Source of the DNA: Caulobacter sp.
Lineage (GTDB): Bacteria; Pseudomonadota; Alphaproteobacteria; Caulobacterales; Caulobacteraceae
DNA: 64,000 bases
Direction of reading: 5' to 3'
NCBI GenBank assembly: GCA_030680355.1
Contig: JAUXVF010000031.1
Location: 372,001 to 436,000, forward strand
Shown here: piece by piece, positions 48,903 through 57,275 of the stretch
Numbering within the stretch: the first letter of the stretch is position 1
How the letters are laid out: the number at the start of each line of letters is the position of its first letter
The notes under the pieces: generated by a model
Told to the model about the DNA's origin: nothing
The model's input: the letters and a program-made list of their open reading frames with translations, nothing else
Databases searched by the model: none
Translations under genes and position numbers: made by a program

Positions 48903-49306
48903 GCCCTGAACTGGCTCTGCACGCCGCGGTGCTGGCGCATCTGGGCGCCGACGCGGCGCTGGCCGCCCTGATCGGCGACCCGCCGCGCATTCATGACGAA
49001 CCGCCGGCCGAGCGGATCTATCCGCTGGTCCTGATCGGCCGCACCGAGACGCGGCCCTGGGGCGGGCTGGAGGGGGAGGGCGTCGAGCAGGCCGTGACCC
49101 TGACCTGTCTGTCGCGGTTCGACGGACTGGAAGAGATCAAGGCCATCGTCGCGGCGCTGCGTGCGCGGCTGCACGGGGCCGACCTGAGCCTGGAGGGGCA
49201 CAGGCTGGTCAATCTGCGGGTGACCTACTGCGACATGTTCCGGGCGCCGGACTGGCGGCCGGCCCTGGGCGTGGTGCGGCTGAGGGCGGTGACCGAGCCG
49301 GCCTGA
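48899..49306 (+). CDS. GTA tail terminator (gp8, DUF3168)
   Basis: 135 residues from the ATG at 48899 in ATGA overlap with gp7; a second ATG six bases upstream is possible. DUF3168 pattern: ELALHAAVLAHLGADAALAAL, PPRIHDEPPAERIYPLVLIG, CLSRFDGLEEIKAIVAALRA and VNLRVTYCDMFRAPDWRPALGVVRLR. It caps the tail tube at the head side. Its last 82 bp overlap the 3' end of a convergent minus-strand gene. Confidence 0.9.
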   Translation: MSPELALHAAVLAHLGADAALAALIGDPPRIHDEPPAERIYPLVLIGRTETRPWGGLEGEGVEQAVTLTCLSRFDGLEEIKAIVAALRARLHGADLSLEGHRLVNLRVTYCDMFRAPDWRPALGVVRLRAVTEPA

Positions 49307-49770
49307 TCGACCGCGGTGATCTCGCGGTAGAGGACAAACAGCGACCGATCGCCATTGACCACACGGTAGGCGCCCTGGGCGCTCGACAGCCTGGCGGCGA
49401 CCGCGGTCAGGGCCCAGCCCAGTTCGACAGGGTCGGGCGCGCCGTGGCGGGGGGTGGTCAGCTCCCTGACGCCCCGCGCCTGACCCCAGGTCCGCACGCT
49501 CTGAACGGCGTCCAGGGCGGATGGGGCGCAGTCGCCGGGCTCCCAGGCCCAGGCCCAGGTCCAGTCGCCGTCAAGTCCGCCGACCAGTTGGATGTCGGCG
49601 ACCACCCGGTCCTTGCCCTTGTGGGAAAAGGTGAGGGTGGAGGACGCCAGATCGAGTTCAAACCGTTCCCAGGCCGAGAGGCCGAAACGGGCGTTGGCCG
49701 CCTCGTTCAGATCAATCAGAGCCTGCCCGGCTTCACGTCGAAACGCCGGGTAATCAAACGCGGAACTCAT
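49225..49770 (-). CDS. DUF6882-like protein, minus-strand insertion in GTA cluster
   Basis: 181 residues. Pattern: WERFELDLASSTLTFSHKG, DIQLVGGLDGDWTWAWAWEPGD, then VRELTTPRHGAPDPVELGWALTAVAARL and GAYRVVNGDRSLFVLYREI. This strand-WxWAW-helix layout fits DUF6882-type proteins. No signal peptide. The last 25 residues or so overlap gp8 in antisense and look unstructured. It is divergent from the tail-tube gene 29 bp away. Not a known GTA component. Confidence 0.68.
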   Translation of the reverse strand: MSSAFDYPAFRREAGQALIDLNEAANARFGLSAWERFELDLASSTLTFSHKGKDRVVADIQLVGGLDGDWTWAWAWEPGDCAPSALDAVQSVRTWGQARGVRELTTPRHGAPDPVELGWALTAVAARLSSAQGAYRVVNGDRSLFVLYREITAVDQAGSVTALSRTTPRAGRQSGARNMSQ

Positions 49771-49799
49771 TCAGTTCTCCAAACCACAGGGAGCCCATT

Positions 49800-50216
49800 A
49801 TGGCCGCTCAACGCGGAAAGGACATCCTTCTCAAGATCAGCGACGGCGGCGATCCACAGATATTCGTCACCGTCGCCGGTCTGAGGGCCCGGACGATCTC
49901 GCTCAACGCCCGCGGCGTCGATGTGACCGATGGCGACAGCGCCGGACGCTGGCGCGAACTGCTGGCCGGGGCGGGGGTCAGGCAGGCCAGCGTCTCCGGC
50001 GCGGGCATCTTCCGCGACGCCGCCTCCGACGCCTTGATCCGCGAGGTGTTCTTCGCGCAGGAGGCCCGGGCCTGGCGGTTGATCGTGCCGGACTTCGGGA
50101 CCCTGGAGGGGGCCTTCCTCGTCGCCGCCCTCGACTATGCCGGCGAACACGAGGGCGAAGCGACCTGGGCCCTGACCCTGGCCTCGGCCGGGGAAATCGC
50201 GTTCGAGGCGCTGTGA
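49800..50216 (+). CDS. GTA major tail tube protein (gp9)
   Basis: 138 residues. TP901-1-like major tail protein pattern: GKDILLKISDGGDPQIFVTVAGLRARTIS in two strands, GVDVTDGDSAGRWRELLAGAGVRQASVSGAGIF with the D-W-R-E-L core, and ATWALTLASAGEIAFEAL at the end. It stacks into the short GTA tail. Its stop overlaps the next gene. Confidence 0.92.
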   Translation: MAAQRGKDILLKISDGGDPQIFVTVAGLRARTISLNARGVDVTDGDSAGRWRELLAGAGVRQASVSGAGIFRDAASDALIREVFFAQEARAWRLIVPDFGTLEGAFLVAALDYAGEHEGEATWALTLASAGEIAFEAL

Positions 50217-50500
50217 TGCAGGCCAACGGCGCGCGTGGCGAAGCCGTCGTCGTGCTGGCCGGGCGGCAACGCCGGCTGTGCCTGACGCTCGGCGCCCTGG
50301 CCGAGCTGGAGACGGCGTTCGATGTCGCCGGCGGAGACGGGCTGGCGGCGCGGCTCAGGACGCTGTCGGCGCGGGATCTGATGATCGTGCTGGCGGCCCT
50401 GCTGCGCGGCGGCGGCGAAGAACCCGGCGACCTGGAGGGCGTCACCTTTGGCGAGGCCGCGGCGGCTGTCGCGGCCGGGTTCCTGGCGGCGGGGTCGTGA
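50216..50500 (+). CDS. GTA tail assembly protein (gp10)
   Basis: 94 residues from the ATG at 50216 in a TGATG overlap; an in-frame GTG one codon upstream is possible. GTA gp10 family pattern: ARGEAVVVLAGRQRRLCLTLGALAELE, with the GALAELE helix, then LRTLSARDLMIVLAALLRGGG. It probably helps load the tape measure during tail assembly, as tail assembly chaperones do. Confidence 0.87.
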   Translation: MQANGARGEAVVVLAGRQRRLCLTLGALAELETAFDVAGGDGLAARLRTLSARDLMIVLAALLRGGGEEPGDLEGVTFGEAAAAVAAGFLAAGS

Positions 50501-50682
50501 AGACGCCGTGGCCGGCGCTGATGCGGCGGGCGGCCGTCGCCTTCGCCATCCCGCCGCAGGCCTTCTGGCGGTTGTCGCTGGTCGAGTGGCGAGCCCTGAC
50601 CCAGGCCGACGACGGCGCCCTGACTCTGGACCGGGCCGGCCTGACGGCGCTGGCTCGACAGTTTCCCGATGAGGACAGATGA
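50497..50682 (+). CDS. GTA small tail chaperone-like protein (TIGR02216-type)
   Basis: 61 residues from a GTG in GTGA overlap. Pattern: PWPALMRRAAVAFAIPPQAFWRLSLVEWRALTQA, with the FWRLSLxEWRA motif typical of the rcc01693-like small protein next to gp10. It likely corresponds to the second chaperone product made by frameshifting in phages, here a separate gene. Confidence 0.85.
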   Translation: MKTPWPALMRRAAVAFAIPPQAFWRLSLVEWRALTQADDGALTLDRAGLTALARQFPDEDR

Positions 50683-51209
50683 CCCAGTTTGAAGATCATG
50701 GTCTGGCCGGGGTGCCGGAACAGGCCGCCGAGGCCGCCGCCGCGCTGGAGGCCCTGCGGGAACCCGCCGAACGGGCCGCGGGGGCGATCGACGCGGCCTT
50801 CGGCAGGGCCGGCGCCAGCCTGGTCCGGTCACTGGCCCGGGCGGCCGCCGACGGCGAGGTCAGCCTGGCCGAACTGGCGGCGGCGGTTCTGAACGCGATC
50901 AACGCCGCCGCCGGGACGGGCAAGGCCGCCGGGCTGGGCGAGGTGATCGCCGCCGTTCTGAAGGGCGGCTTCTCCGGCGCCCGGGCCGGGGGTGGGCCGG
51001 TGACCGCCGGCGGCGCCTATCTGGTCGGCGAGCGGGGACCGGAGGTGTTCCGGCCGACCGCGGCGGGCGTCATCGAGCCGGCAGGGGCCGGCGGGCTGAC
51101 CGTCAATGTCACGGTTCAGGGCGGCGGGGCCGAGAGCCTGGTCCGCTCCGACGCCCAGCTCGCCCAGGCCCTGGCGCGGGCCGTGGGGCTGGGCGCGCGG
51201 CGGCTCTAG
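50679..51209 (+). CDS. GTA tail tape measure protein (gp11)
   Basis: 176 residues in ATGA overlap with the previous gene. Helical N-terminal two-thirds (EQAAEAAAALEALREPAERAA, LARAAADGEVSLAELAAAVLNAI), then Gly-rich GGFSGARAGGGPVTAGGAYLVGERGPEVFRPTA, read in parts, which is the standard C-terminal tape-measure motif. The short length predicts a short tail tube. Its stop codon overlaps that of a convergent minus-strand gene. Confidence 0.88.
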   Translation: MTQFEDHGLAGVPEQAAEAAAALEALREPAERAAGAIDAAFGRAGASLVRSLARAAADGEVSLAELAAAVLNAINAAAGTGKAAGLGEVIAAVLKGGFSGARAGGGPVTAGGAYLVGERGPEVFRPTAAGVIEPAGAGGLTVNVTVQGGGAESLVRSDAQLAQALARAVGLGARRL

Positions 51210-51673
51210 GCGACGACGGGCTGCAGGGGCGGCGGGCCGTAGCGGTTCTCACCGGGGTCGCCGTTGCTGACGCCCTGCCAGATGAGGAACCCCAGGGCGA
51301 CCAGCCAGCTGGCCATGACCACCAGGATCAGACCGCCCAGACTGCTCAGAACCGTCGCGGCGGCGGCTTCTTCGCTCATGCGGGTGAGGCCGGCGAACAG
51401 GGCCGCGCCGCCGAACAGGAAGACCCCGACGACCGGCAGGATGAAGGCGGTGACCACCGGAATCAGGGTCAGCCAGCCGCTCTTGCCCATGTCATGCAAG
51501 CGTTTGGCGCTGACGCAGACGTAGCAGTAGATGGTCACCAGGCTGAGCAGCCAGCCGAACAGCGGAATCCAGCCCAGCACAACGTTGACGCCGAGCAGCA
51601 CCAGCCAGCCGATCCAGAAGGTCGACCGGCCAATGCGGCCGTCCGGCGCGAAGAAGAGTGTCTTCCAGTCCAT
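51206..51673 (-). CDS. DUF805 membrane protein, minus-strand insertion in GTA cluster
   Basis: 155 residues beginning MDWKTLFFAPDGRIGRSTFWIG, the DUF805 signature (GRxxRxxFW), then four hydrophobic segments (about 22-50, 65-92, 112-136) and AKRLHDMGKSGW, the second signature. An inner-membrane protein of unknown function. Tail-to-tail with the tape measure gene, sharing the stop region. Not a known GTA component. Confidence 0.9.
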   Translation of the reverse strand: MDWKTLFFAPDGRIGRSTFWIGWLVLLGVNVVLGWIPLFGWLLSLVTIYCYVCVSAKRLHDMGKSGWLTLIPVVTAFILPVVGVFLFGGAALFAGLTRMSEEAAAATVLSSLGGLILVVMASWLVALGFLIWQGVSNGDPGENRYGPPPLQPVVA

Positions 51674-51777
51674 TTGAGTCGCTCCCGTTCCTTTGGATGA
51701 CGGTAAACCGCCGTTCGCCGAAGCGGTAGGGGCGCCACACGCCGGTCAAAACCGGCCGAGCTTCCCGGAAAACTCCC

Positions 51778-52389
51778 ATGTCTTTTCACGAAGTCCGCCT
51801 GCCGGCGCGGCTGGCGTTCGGCTCGACCGGCGGGGTCGAGCGGCGCACGGAGATTGTAACCCTGGCGTCGGGGCATGAGCGGCGGTCGACGCCCTGGGCC
51901 CATGGTCGGCGGCGGTACCTGATCGGCGCGGGACTGCGGTCGCTGGAGGACGCGGCGACTCTGATCGCCTTTTTCGAAGCCCGACGCGGTCGGCTGCACG
52001 GGTTCCGGTTTCGCGACTTCGCCGACTTCAAGTCCAGCGGGCCGTCGGGCGCGCCGGGGCCGCTGGACCAGCCGCTGGGAACCGGCGACGGCGAGACGAC
52101 GATCTTCGCCCTCGGCAAGACCTACGGTGATCTGACGCGGCCCATCACAAAGCCGGTCCCCGGGACGGTGCGCGTAGCGGTCGACGGGCTGGAGACGGCG
52201 GGCTTCAACGTGGATGAGGCCAGTGGCCAGCTAACGTTCGCGGCGGCGCCGGCCGAGGGCGCGGTGCTGACCGCCGGTTTCGAGTTCGACACCCCGGTGC
52301 GGTTCGACGCCGACCGCATCGACGTGACGCTGGAGAGTTTCGACACCGGCCGGGTCATCGCCATCCCGCTGGTCGAGCTGCGGATCTGA
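51778..52389 (+). CDS. GTA distal tail protein (gp12, DUF2460)
   Basis: 203 residues. TIGR02217/DUF2460 pattern: SFHEVRLPARLAFGSTGGVERRTEIV, GHERRSTPWAHGRRRYLIGAG, FFEARRGRLHGFRFRDFADFKS and FDTPVRFDADRIDVTLESFD. It forms the distal tail ring. It has the ribosome-site-poor start ACTCCCATG and lies 104 bp after the DUF805 start, so expression may need a promoter here or run-through. Confidence 0.93.
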   Translation: MSFHEVRLPARLAFGSTGGVERRTEIVTLASGHERRSTPWAHGRRRYLIGAGLRSLEDAATLIAFFEARRGRLHGFRFRDFADFKSSGPSGAPGPLDQPLGTGDGETTIFALGKTYGDLTRPITKPVPGTVRVAVDGLETAGFNVDEASGQLTFAAAPAEGAVLTAGFEFDTPVRFDADRIDVTLESFDTGRVIAIPLVELRI

Positions 52390-52392
52390 GCC

Positions 52393-53052
52393 ATGAAAAA
52401 CCTCCCCACAGCCCTGGCCGACCGGATCGAGTCCGGGGCGGTGTCGCTGGCCCATGTCTGGTTGCTGACCCGCGCCGACGGGACGCGGCTCGGCTTCACC
52501 GACCATGACCGGGACCTGAGCCATGACGGGCTGGTCTGCAGCGCCGCCAGCGGCTGGACGGCCGGGGCCGCCGACAGCGGGCTGGGCTTTGCCCCCGGCA
52601 GCGCGGCGGCGGTCGGCGGACTGGACAGCGCGGCGCTGGACGAGGGCGATATCGTCGCCGGACTCTATGACGGCTGCGTCGTCGCCTGCCGCCAGGTCGA
52701 CTGGGGCTCGCCGGACCTGTTCGTCGAGCTGTGGCGCGGGACCATCGCCCGACTGCATCGCGAGGGCGGGGCTTTCTCGGCCGAGATCGAGGGACCGCTG
52801 GCGCGGCTGGACCGGGTGGCCGGCCGCACGTTCGGGCGGCTCTGCGACGCCAATCTGGGCGACGACCGGTGCCGGGTCGCGGGCGATCACCCGGCCTTCG
52901 CGGGGGGGTGCGACAAACGCTTCTCCACATGTTCAGAAAAGTTCGCCAATCCGCTGAACTTTCGAGGCTTTCCGACCATTCCTGGCGAGGATTTCCTGAC
53001 GGTCTTTCCGGGACAGGGCGAGCTTCATGACGGCGGCTCCCGGCGTGGATAG
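52393..53052 (+). CDS. GTA baseplate protein (gp13, DUF2163), shortened
   Basis: 219 residues. The N-terminal DUF2163 part is normal (RADGTRLGFTDHDRDLSHDG, EGDIVAGLYDGCVVACRQVDW, CDANLGDDRCRV). The C-terminal segment GCDKRFSTCSEKFANPLNFRGFPTIPG with its cysteines is also present. The stretch that usually separates them (about 70-80 residues) is missing: CRV is joined to GCDK by only AGDHPAFAG. It binds an iron-sulfur cluster in RcGTA; the conserved cysteines remain. Confidence 0.88.
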   Translation: MKNLPTALADRIESGAVSLAHVWLLTRADGTRLGFTDHDRDLSHDGLVCSAASGWTAGAADSGLGFAPGSAAAVGGLDSAALDEGDIVAGLYDGCVVACRQVDWGSPDLFVELWRGTIARLHREGGAFSAEIEGPLARLDRVAGRTFGRLCDANLGDDRCRVAGDHPAFAGGCDKRFSTCSEKFANPLNFRGFPTIPGEDFLTVFPGQGELHDGGSRRG

Positions 53053-53515
53053 GCGCGTTGACGGTCCGACGCGGGGCGAAATCGTCGCCGCGGCGCGGGC
53101 CTGGATCGGCACGCCCTATCAGCATCAGGCCTCCCGGAAAGGCGTCGGCTGCGACTGTCTGGGGCTGGTGCGCGGCGTCTGGCGCGATCTCGTCGGCGTC
53201 GAGCCCGAGACCCCGCCGCCCTACCGGCCGGACTGGGCCGAGACGGGCGGTCAGGAGACCCTGCTGGCCGCCGCGCGACGGCATCTGGTCGAGATCCCGG
53301 CGGACGCTTTCCGCCCGGGCGACGTGCTGCTGTTCCGGATGACGCCGCAGGCCTGTCTCAAACATTGCGCCATCCTCTCCGGCCAGGGGCCCGGCGATCC
53401 GGAACCGCGCATCGTCCATGCCTACTGGGGCCGGGCGGTGGTGGAGAGCTGGCTGGGCCCCTGGTGGCGGCGACGGCTGGCGCACGCCTTTTCCTTTCCC
53501 ACAGTGAGGGACTGA
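53027..53515 (+). CDS. GTA peptidoglycan peptidase (gp14, NlpC/P60)
   Basis: 162 residues, overlapping gp13 by 26 bp. NlpC/P60 fold: catalytic Cys44 in GCDCLGLVRGVWRD, His113 in ACLKHCAILSG and a polar third residue in the RIVHAYWGRAV strand. It cuts cell-wall peptides, probably to let the short tail penetrate the periplasm of the recipient. Confidence 0.93.
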   Translation: MTAAPGVDRRVDGPTRGEIVAAARAWIGTPYQHQASRKGVGCDCLGLVRGVWRDLVGVEPETPPPYRPDWAETGGQETLLAAARRHLVEIPADAFRPGDVLLFRMTPQACLKHCAILSGQGPGDPEPRIVHAYWGRAVVESWLGPWWRRRLAHAFSFPTVRD

Positions 53516-53516
53516 C

Positions 53517-56500
53517 ATGGCCCAGGTGGTCCTGACCAGCATCGGCGCGACGCTCGGCGGCCCGATCGGGGCGGCGCTGGGGTCGTATCTGGGCGCGACG
53601 CTGGACCGCGCGGCGATCAACGCCCTGTTGCCGCCCCGTCAGGCAGGCCCACGTCTCAGCGCCGTGCGGCTGATGTCGGCGGCGGAGGGCGCGCCGATGG
53701 CGGCCGTGTTCGGTCGCGCCCGGGTGTCGGGACAGGTGATCTGGGCGGCGCGGTTCCGGGAAAAGCGCATTGAGCACCAGTCCGGCGGCGGCAAGGGCGG
53801 GCCGAAAACGGTCGAGTACCGCTACAGTCTGTCGTTCGCCGTGGCGCTCTGTGAGGGGCCGATCGACGGGATCGGCCGGATCTGGGCCGACGGCAAACCC
53901 ATGGACCTGAGCGGGGTCAGCCACCGGCTGCATCCGGGCGGCGAGGCGCAGACTCCCGATCCGCTGATCGAGGCGATCGAGGGGGCGGCGCCGGCCTATC
54001 GTGGCTGCGCCTGTCTGGTGTTCGAGGACCTGCCGCTCGAAGCCTGGGGCAACCGGCCGCCGCAGATCTCGGTTGAGGTCTACCGCCGGCCGCCCGGCGT
54101 CGGCGGTCTCGAGACCTCCCTGAAGGGGATCTGCCTGATTCCGGGGGCGGGGGAGTTCGTCTACGCCACCGACGCCATTGTGCGGCGCAGCGGCCTGACC
54201 CGGCTGTCGATGGAGAACGTCAACTCCGGCGACGGGCGGCCGGACCTGCTGGTGTCGCTGGACCAGCTTCAGGCGCAACTGCCCAATCTTGAAGAAGTGA
54301 CCCTGGTCTCGGCCTGGTTCGGAACCAGCCTGGACGCCGGAACCTGCCAGATCCGGCCGGGCGTGGAACTGGCCGCCAAGGCCACGTTGCCCTGGGCCTG
54401 GCAGGCCGGCGGGGTTGGACGCGGCGGGGCGCATCTGGTGTCCCATCACGGCGGCGGGCCCGCCTATGGCGGGACGCCGGCTGACCGCGCCCTGCTGCAG
54501 GCCATCGCCGAACTGAAAGCCCGGGGGCTGAAGGTGGTGCTCTACCCCTTCATCCTGATGGACTGCCCCGGCTATCCCTGGCGCGGGCGGATCAGCGGCG
54601 AGGCCGCGGACGTGGCCGGCTTCTTCGGGGCCGCCCAGCCGACGCATTTCACCGCCAATGGCCAGACCGTCGCCTATTCCGGACCCGGCGACTGGGGCCT
54701 GCGGCGAATGGTGCTGCATCACGCCCGGCTGGCCCAGATGGCCGGCGGCGTGGACGGTTTCCTGATCGGCTCGGAGCTGCGCGGCGTGACCGCTCTTCGC
54801 GATGGCGACAGTTTTCCGGCGGTGGCGGCGCTGCGCGATCTGGCCGCCGACTGCCGCGTCCTGCTGGGGAGCGAGACCGCCATCGGCTACGCCGCCGACT
54901 GGAGTGAATATTTCGGCCGGCAGCCGGACGACGGCTCGGGCGATGTGCTGTTTCACCTCGATCCACTGTGGGCCGATCCCGACATCGACTTTGTCGGCAT
55001 CGACTTCTATCCGCCGCTGGCCGATCAGCGGGCGGGCGAGGGGCTGGACGGTCTCGACGTGGCGAGTGGCGAGGGGTTTGACTGGTTCTACGCCAGCGAG
55101 GCCGACCGACTGGCCGGGCTGCGCACGGCAATCACCGATGGCGGCGGGGACGAGGCCTGGGTGTTTCGGCCCAAGGATCTGATCGGCTGGTGGTCCAGCC
55201 CTCACCATGACCGGCCCGGCGGTGTCCGGTCGGAGACGCCGACGGCCTGGGTCCCGCGATCCAAGCCGATCCGGCTGGTCGAGTTCGGCTGTCCGGCCGT
55301 CGACCGCGGCGCCAACGCGCCCAACCTGTTCATCGATCCCAAGAGCAGCGAGAGCCGGCTGCCGCCGTTTTCGACCGGCGCCCGGGATGACGCGGTCCAG
55401 CGCCGGGCGCTCGAGGCGGTGCTCGATCATTTCGCCGAGCCGGCCAACAATCCGGTGTCGCCCCTCTATGGCGGCCCGATGGTCGCGGCGATGAGCGCCT
55501 GGTGCTGGGACGCCCGGCCGTTTCCCGACTTTCCGGCCCGTGCCGCTGTCTGGGCCGATGGACCCAACTGGACGCTGGGGCACTGGCTGAACGGACGCAC
55601 CGGCGCCGCGCCGCTTGGCAATCTGGTCAAGGCCCTGGCGGAGCGGGCCGATGTCGATCTCGACCCCGGCGATGTCGGCGGGGTGCTGACCGGCTACGTC
55701 GTGGAGTCGCCCATGCGGTTGCGCGATGCGCTCGAGCCGCTGTCGCTGGTGTTCGCCTTCGACGCCGGCGAGCGGGACGGGCGGGCGACGCTAATCGCGC
55801 GCGACGGCCCGGTCGCGGCCAGTTTGGGGCTCGCCGATCTGGCCTTGCCCGACGGTCGTTCGGCGCGGGCCGAGGGGCGGGCGCTGGAAACACCGCCCGA
55901 CGAGCTGCGCCTGCGCTTCATTGATGACACCGCCGACTACCGCCTCGGCGCCCTGACGGTGCGCCGCGATCCCGCCTCGGGCGGGGGGACGTCGCTGATC
56001 GACCTGCCCGTGGTGGGGGCGACCGCCCTGGTCGAGCGGGTCGGGCGCCGGGTTCTGGCCGCCGGCGAGGCGGCGCGCGACACGCTGACGGCCCATCTGT
56101 CGCCGCTGACCGCGCTGCGCCTCGAGGCCGGCGATCGGGTGGCGTTCGAAGATGACGCCCGGGTCTGGCGGGTGACCCGGCTGGACCGTGACGAACGGCC
56201 GCGGGCCACGCTGCAGCCGGTGGAGCCGGCCGCGGCCGGGTCGGCCATGCCGCCCGACTGGACCACACCGCCGCCGGCCGCTCCGATGGGGCCGCCGGCC
56301 TTCTTCCTGCTCGATCTGCCGCCGTTGCCGGGGGCCGAGGATGACGCGCGACCGCTGGTCGCCGCCGGGCTGGAGCCGTGGCGTGATCTGGATATCCATG
56401 CCGGCGGCGACGCCGACAGCCTGACCCTACGGGCGCGGCTGACGCGGCCGGCCGGGGTCGGGGAAACCCTGACGGACCTGGTCGCCGGGCCGATGCATCG

Positions 56501-57224
56501 ACTGGACGAGGCCGCGCGGCTGACCGTGCGGATCGAGGGCGGGAACCCGCAGAGCCGGCCACTCGGCGCGGTGCTCGGCGGCGCCAACGCCCTGGCCCTG
56601 CGGACGTCGACCGGTGATTGGGAGATCCTGCAGTTCGTCACCGCCGAGGCTGTCGACGCGGACACCTGGACCCTGTCGGGGTTGCTGCGGGGGCAGGCAG
56701 GAAGCGATGCGGCCATGGCGCCGCTGACCGTCGCGGGCGCGTCCGTCGTGCTGCTGGGCGAGGGGCTGGTCAGAGCCGAGACGGCCGAGTCCGAACGCGG
56801 CCTGCCGCTGATCTGGCGCGCCGCGCCGGCCGGTGGTCCGGCGGGCGGCGCGGCGATGGCGGAAGCCAGCCTCGTCTGGCGCGGTCTGGCGCTGCGGCCC
56901 TGGACGCCGGCGCATCTGAGTCTGGAGGCCGGCGAGGGCGGGGATCTGGTCCTTCGCTGGATCCGGCGGGCCCGGCGGGGCGGCGACGGCTGGGACATCG
57001 AACCGCCGCTGGCGGAGGAGACGGAGACCTATCGCGTCGATATCCGGGATGGCGAGGCGGTCGTGCGGACGGCCGTGGTCGCCTCGCCCTGGTTTGTCTG
57101 GACCGCCGCCCAGCAGGCCGCTGATTTTCCGGGCGGCGCGCCCCAGCCCCTGGTGGTCAGCGTCGCCCAGGGATCGTCCCGTTTCGGCTGGGGCGCGGCA
57201 AGTCAGCGGAGCCTGTGGCGCTGA
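53517..57224 (+). CDS. GTA host-specificity/hub protein (gp15, GTA TIM-barrel)
   Basis: 1235 residues, the largest GTA protein. The N terminus is hydrophobic (SIGATLGGPIGAALGSYLGA). Residues about 260-620 form the glycoside-hydrolase-like TIM barrel (LVSAWFGTSLDAGTC, VVLYPFILMDCPGYPWRGR, VDGFLIGSELRGVTAL, FVGIDFYPPLADQR, LVEFGCPAVDRGAN). Later parts match phage tail-hub modules (PMRLRDALEPLSLVFAFDAGE; EILQFVTAEAVDADTWTLSGLLRGQ). It forms the tail tip that meets the recipient. Confidence 0.95.
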   Translation: MAQVVLTSIGATLGGPIGAALGSYLGATLDRAAINALLPPRQAGPRLSAVRLMSAAEGAPMAAVFGRARVSGQVIWAARFREKRIEHQSGGGKGGPKTVEYRYSLSFAVALCEGPIDGIGRIWADGKPMDLSGVSHRLHPGGEAQTPDPLIEAIEGAAPAYRGCACLVFEDLPLEAWGNRPPQISVEVYRRPPGVGGLETSLKGICLIPGAGEFVYATDAIVRRSGLTRLSMENVNSGDGRPDLLVSLDQLQAQLPNLEEVTLVSAWFGTSLDAGTCQIRPGVELAAKATLPWAWQAGGVGRGGAHLVSHHGGGPAYGGTPADRALLQAIAELKARGLKVVLYPFILMDCPGYPWRGRISGEAADVAGFFGAAQPTHFTANGQTVAYSGPGDWGLRRMVLHHARLAQMAGGVDGFLIGSELRGVTALRDGDSFPAVAALRDLAADCRVLLGSETAIGYAADWSEYFGRQPDDGSGDVLFHLDPLWADPDIDFVGIDFYPPLADQRAGEGLDGLDVASGEGFDWFYASEADRLAGLRTAITDGGGDEAWVFRPKDLIGWWSSPHHDRPGGVRSETPTAWVPRSKPIRLVEFGCPAVDRGANAPNLFIDPKSSESRLPPFSTGARDDAVQRRALEAVLDHFAEPANNPVSPLYGGPMVAAMSAWCWDARPFPDFPARAAVWADGPNWTLGHWLNGRTGAAPLGNLVKALAERADVDLDPGDVGGVLTGYVVESPMRLRDALEPLSLVFAFDAGERDGRATLIARDGPVAASLGLADLALPDGRSARAEGRALETPPDELRLRFIDDTADYRLGALTVRRDPASGGGTSLIDLPVVGATALVERVGRRVLAAGEAARDTLTAHLSPLTALRLEAGDRVAFEDDARVWRVTRLDRDERPRATLQPVEPAAAGSAMPPDWTTPPPAAPMGPPAFFLLDLPPLPGAEDDARPLVAAGLEPWRDLDIHAGGDADSLTLRARLTRPAGVGETLTDLVAGPMHRLDEAARLTVRIEGGNPQSRPLGAVLGGANALALRTSTGDWEILQFVTAEAVDADTWTLSGLLRGQAGSDAAMAPLTVAGASVVLLGEGLVRAETAESERGLPLIWRAAPAGGPAGGAAMAEASLVWRGLALRPWTPAHLSLEAGEGGDLVLRWIRRARRGGDGWDIEPPLAEETETYRVDIRDGEAVVRTAVVASPWFVWTAAQQAADFPGGAPQPLVVSVAQGSSRFGWGAASQRSLWR

Positions 57225-57275
57225 GCGGCGAGACCCTCTATCTGAGGCCCTTGAGATTTCATTCGCGAGGGACAG

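Larger units (their letters stand above)
42634..57224 (+). mobile_element. Gene transfer agent (GTA) structural gene cluster
   Basis: About 14.6 kb of co-oriented genes in RcGTA order: small first gene, terminase (gp2), portal (gp3), small coiled-coil gene, protease (gp4), capsid (gp5), gp6, gp7, gp8, gp9, gp10, gp10.1-like, tape measure (gp11), gp12, gp13, gp14, gp15. There is no integrase, replication, lysis or lysogeny gene, which separates it from a prophage. The tape measure is only 176 residues, implying a very short tail. Three minus-strand genes interrupt it at 47831, 49225 and 51206. Confidence 0.9.

Noticed and set aside
53358..55583. 741-residue minus-strand open frame
   Set aside because: Antisense of GTA gp14/gp15. 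Considered as another inserted gene, but it lacks a start context, signals and domain features, unlike the three accepted insertions.
42634..57224. Complete temperate prophage
   Set aside because: No integrase, repressor, replication or lysis genes, no attachment sites seen; gene order and small sizes fit a GTA.
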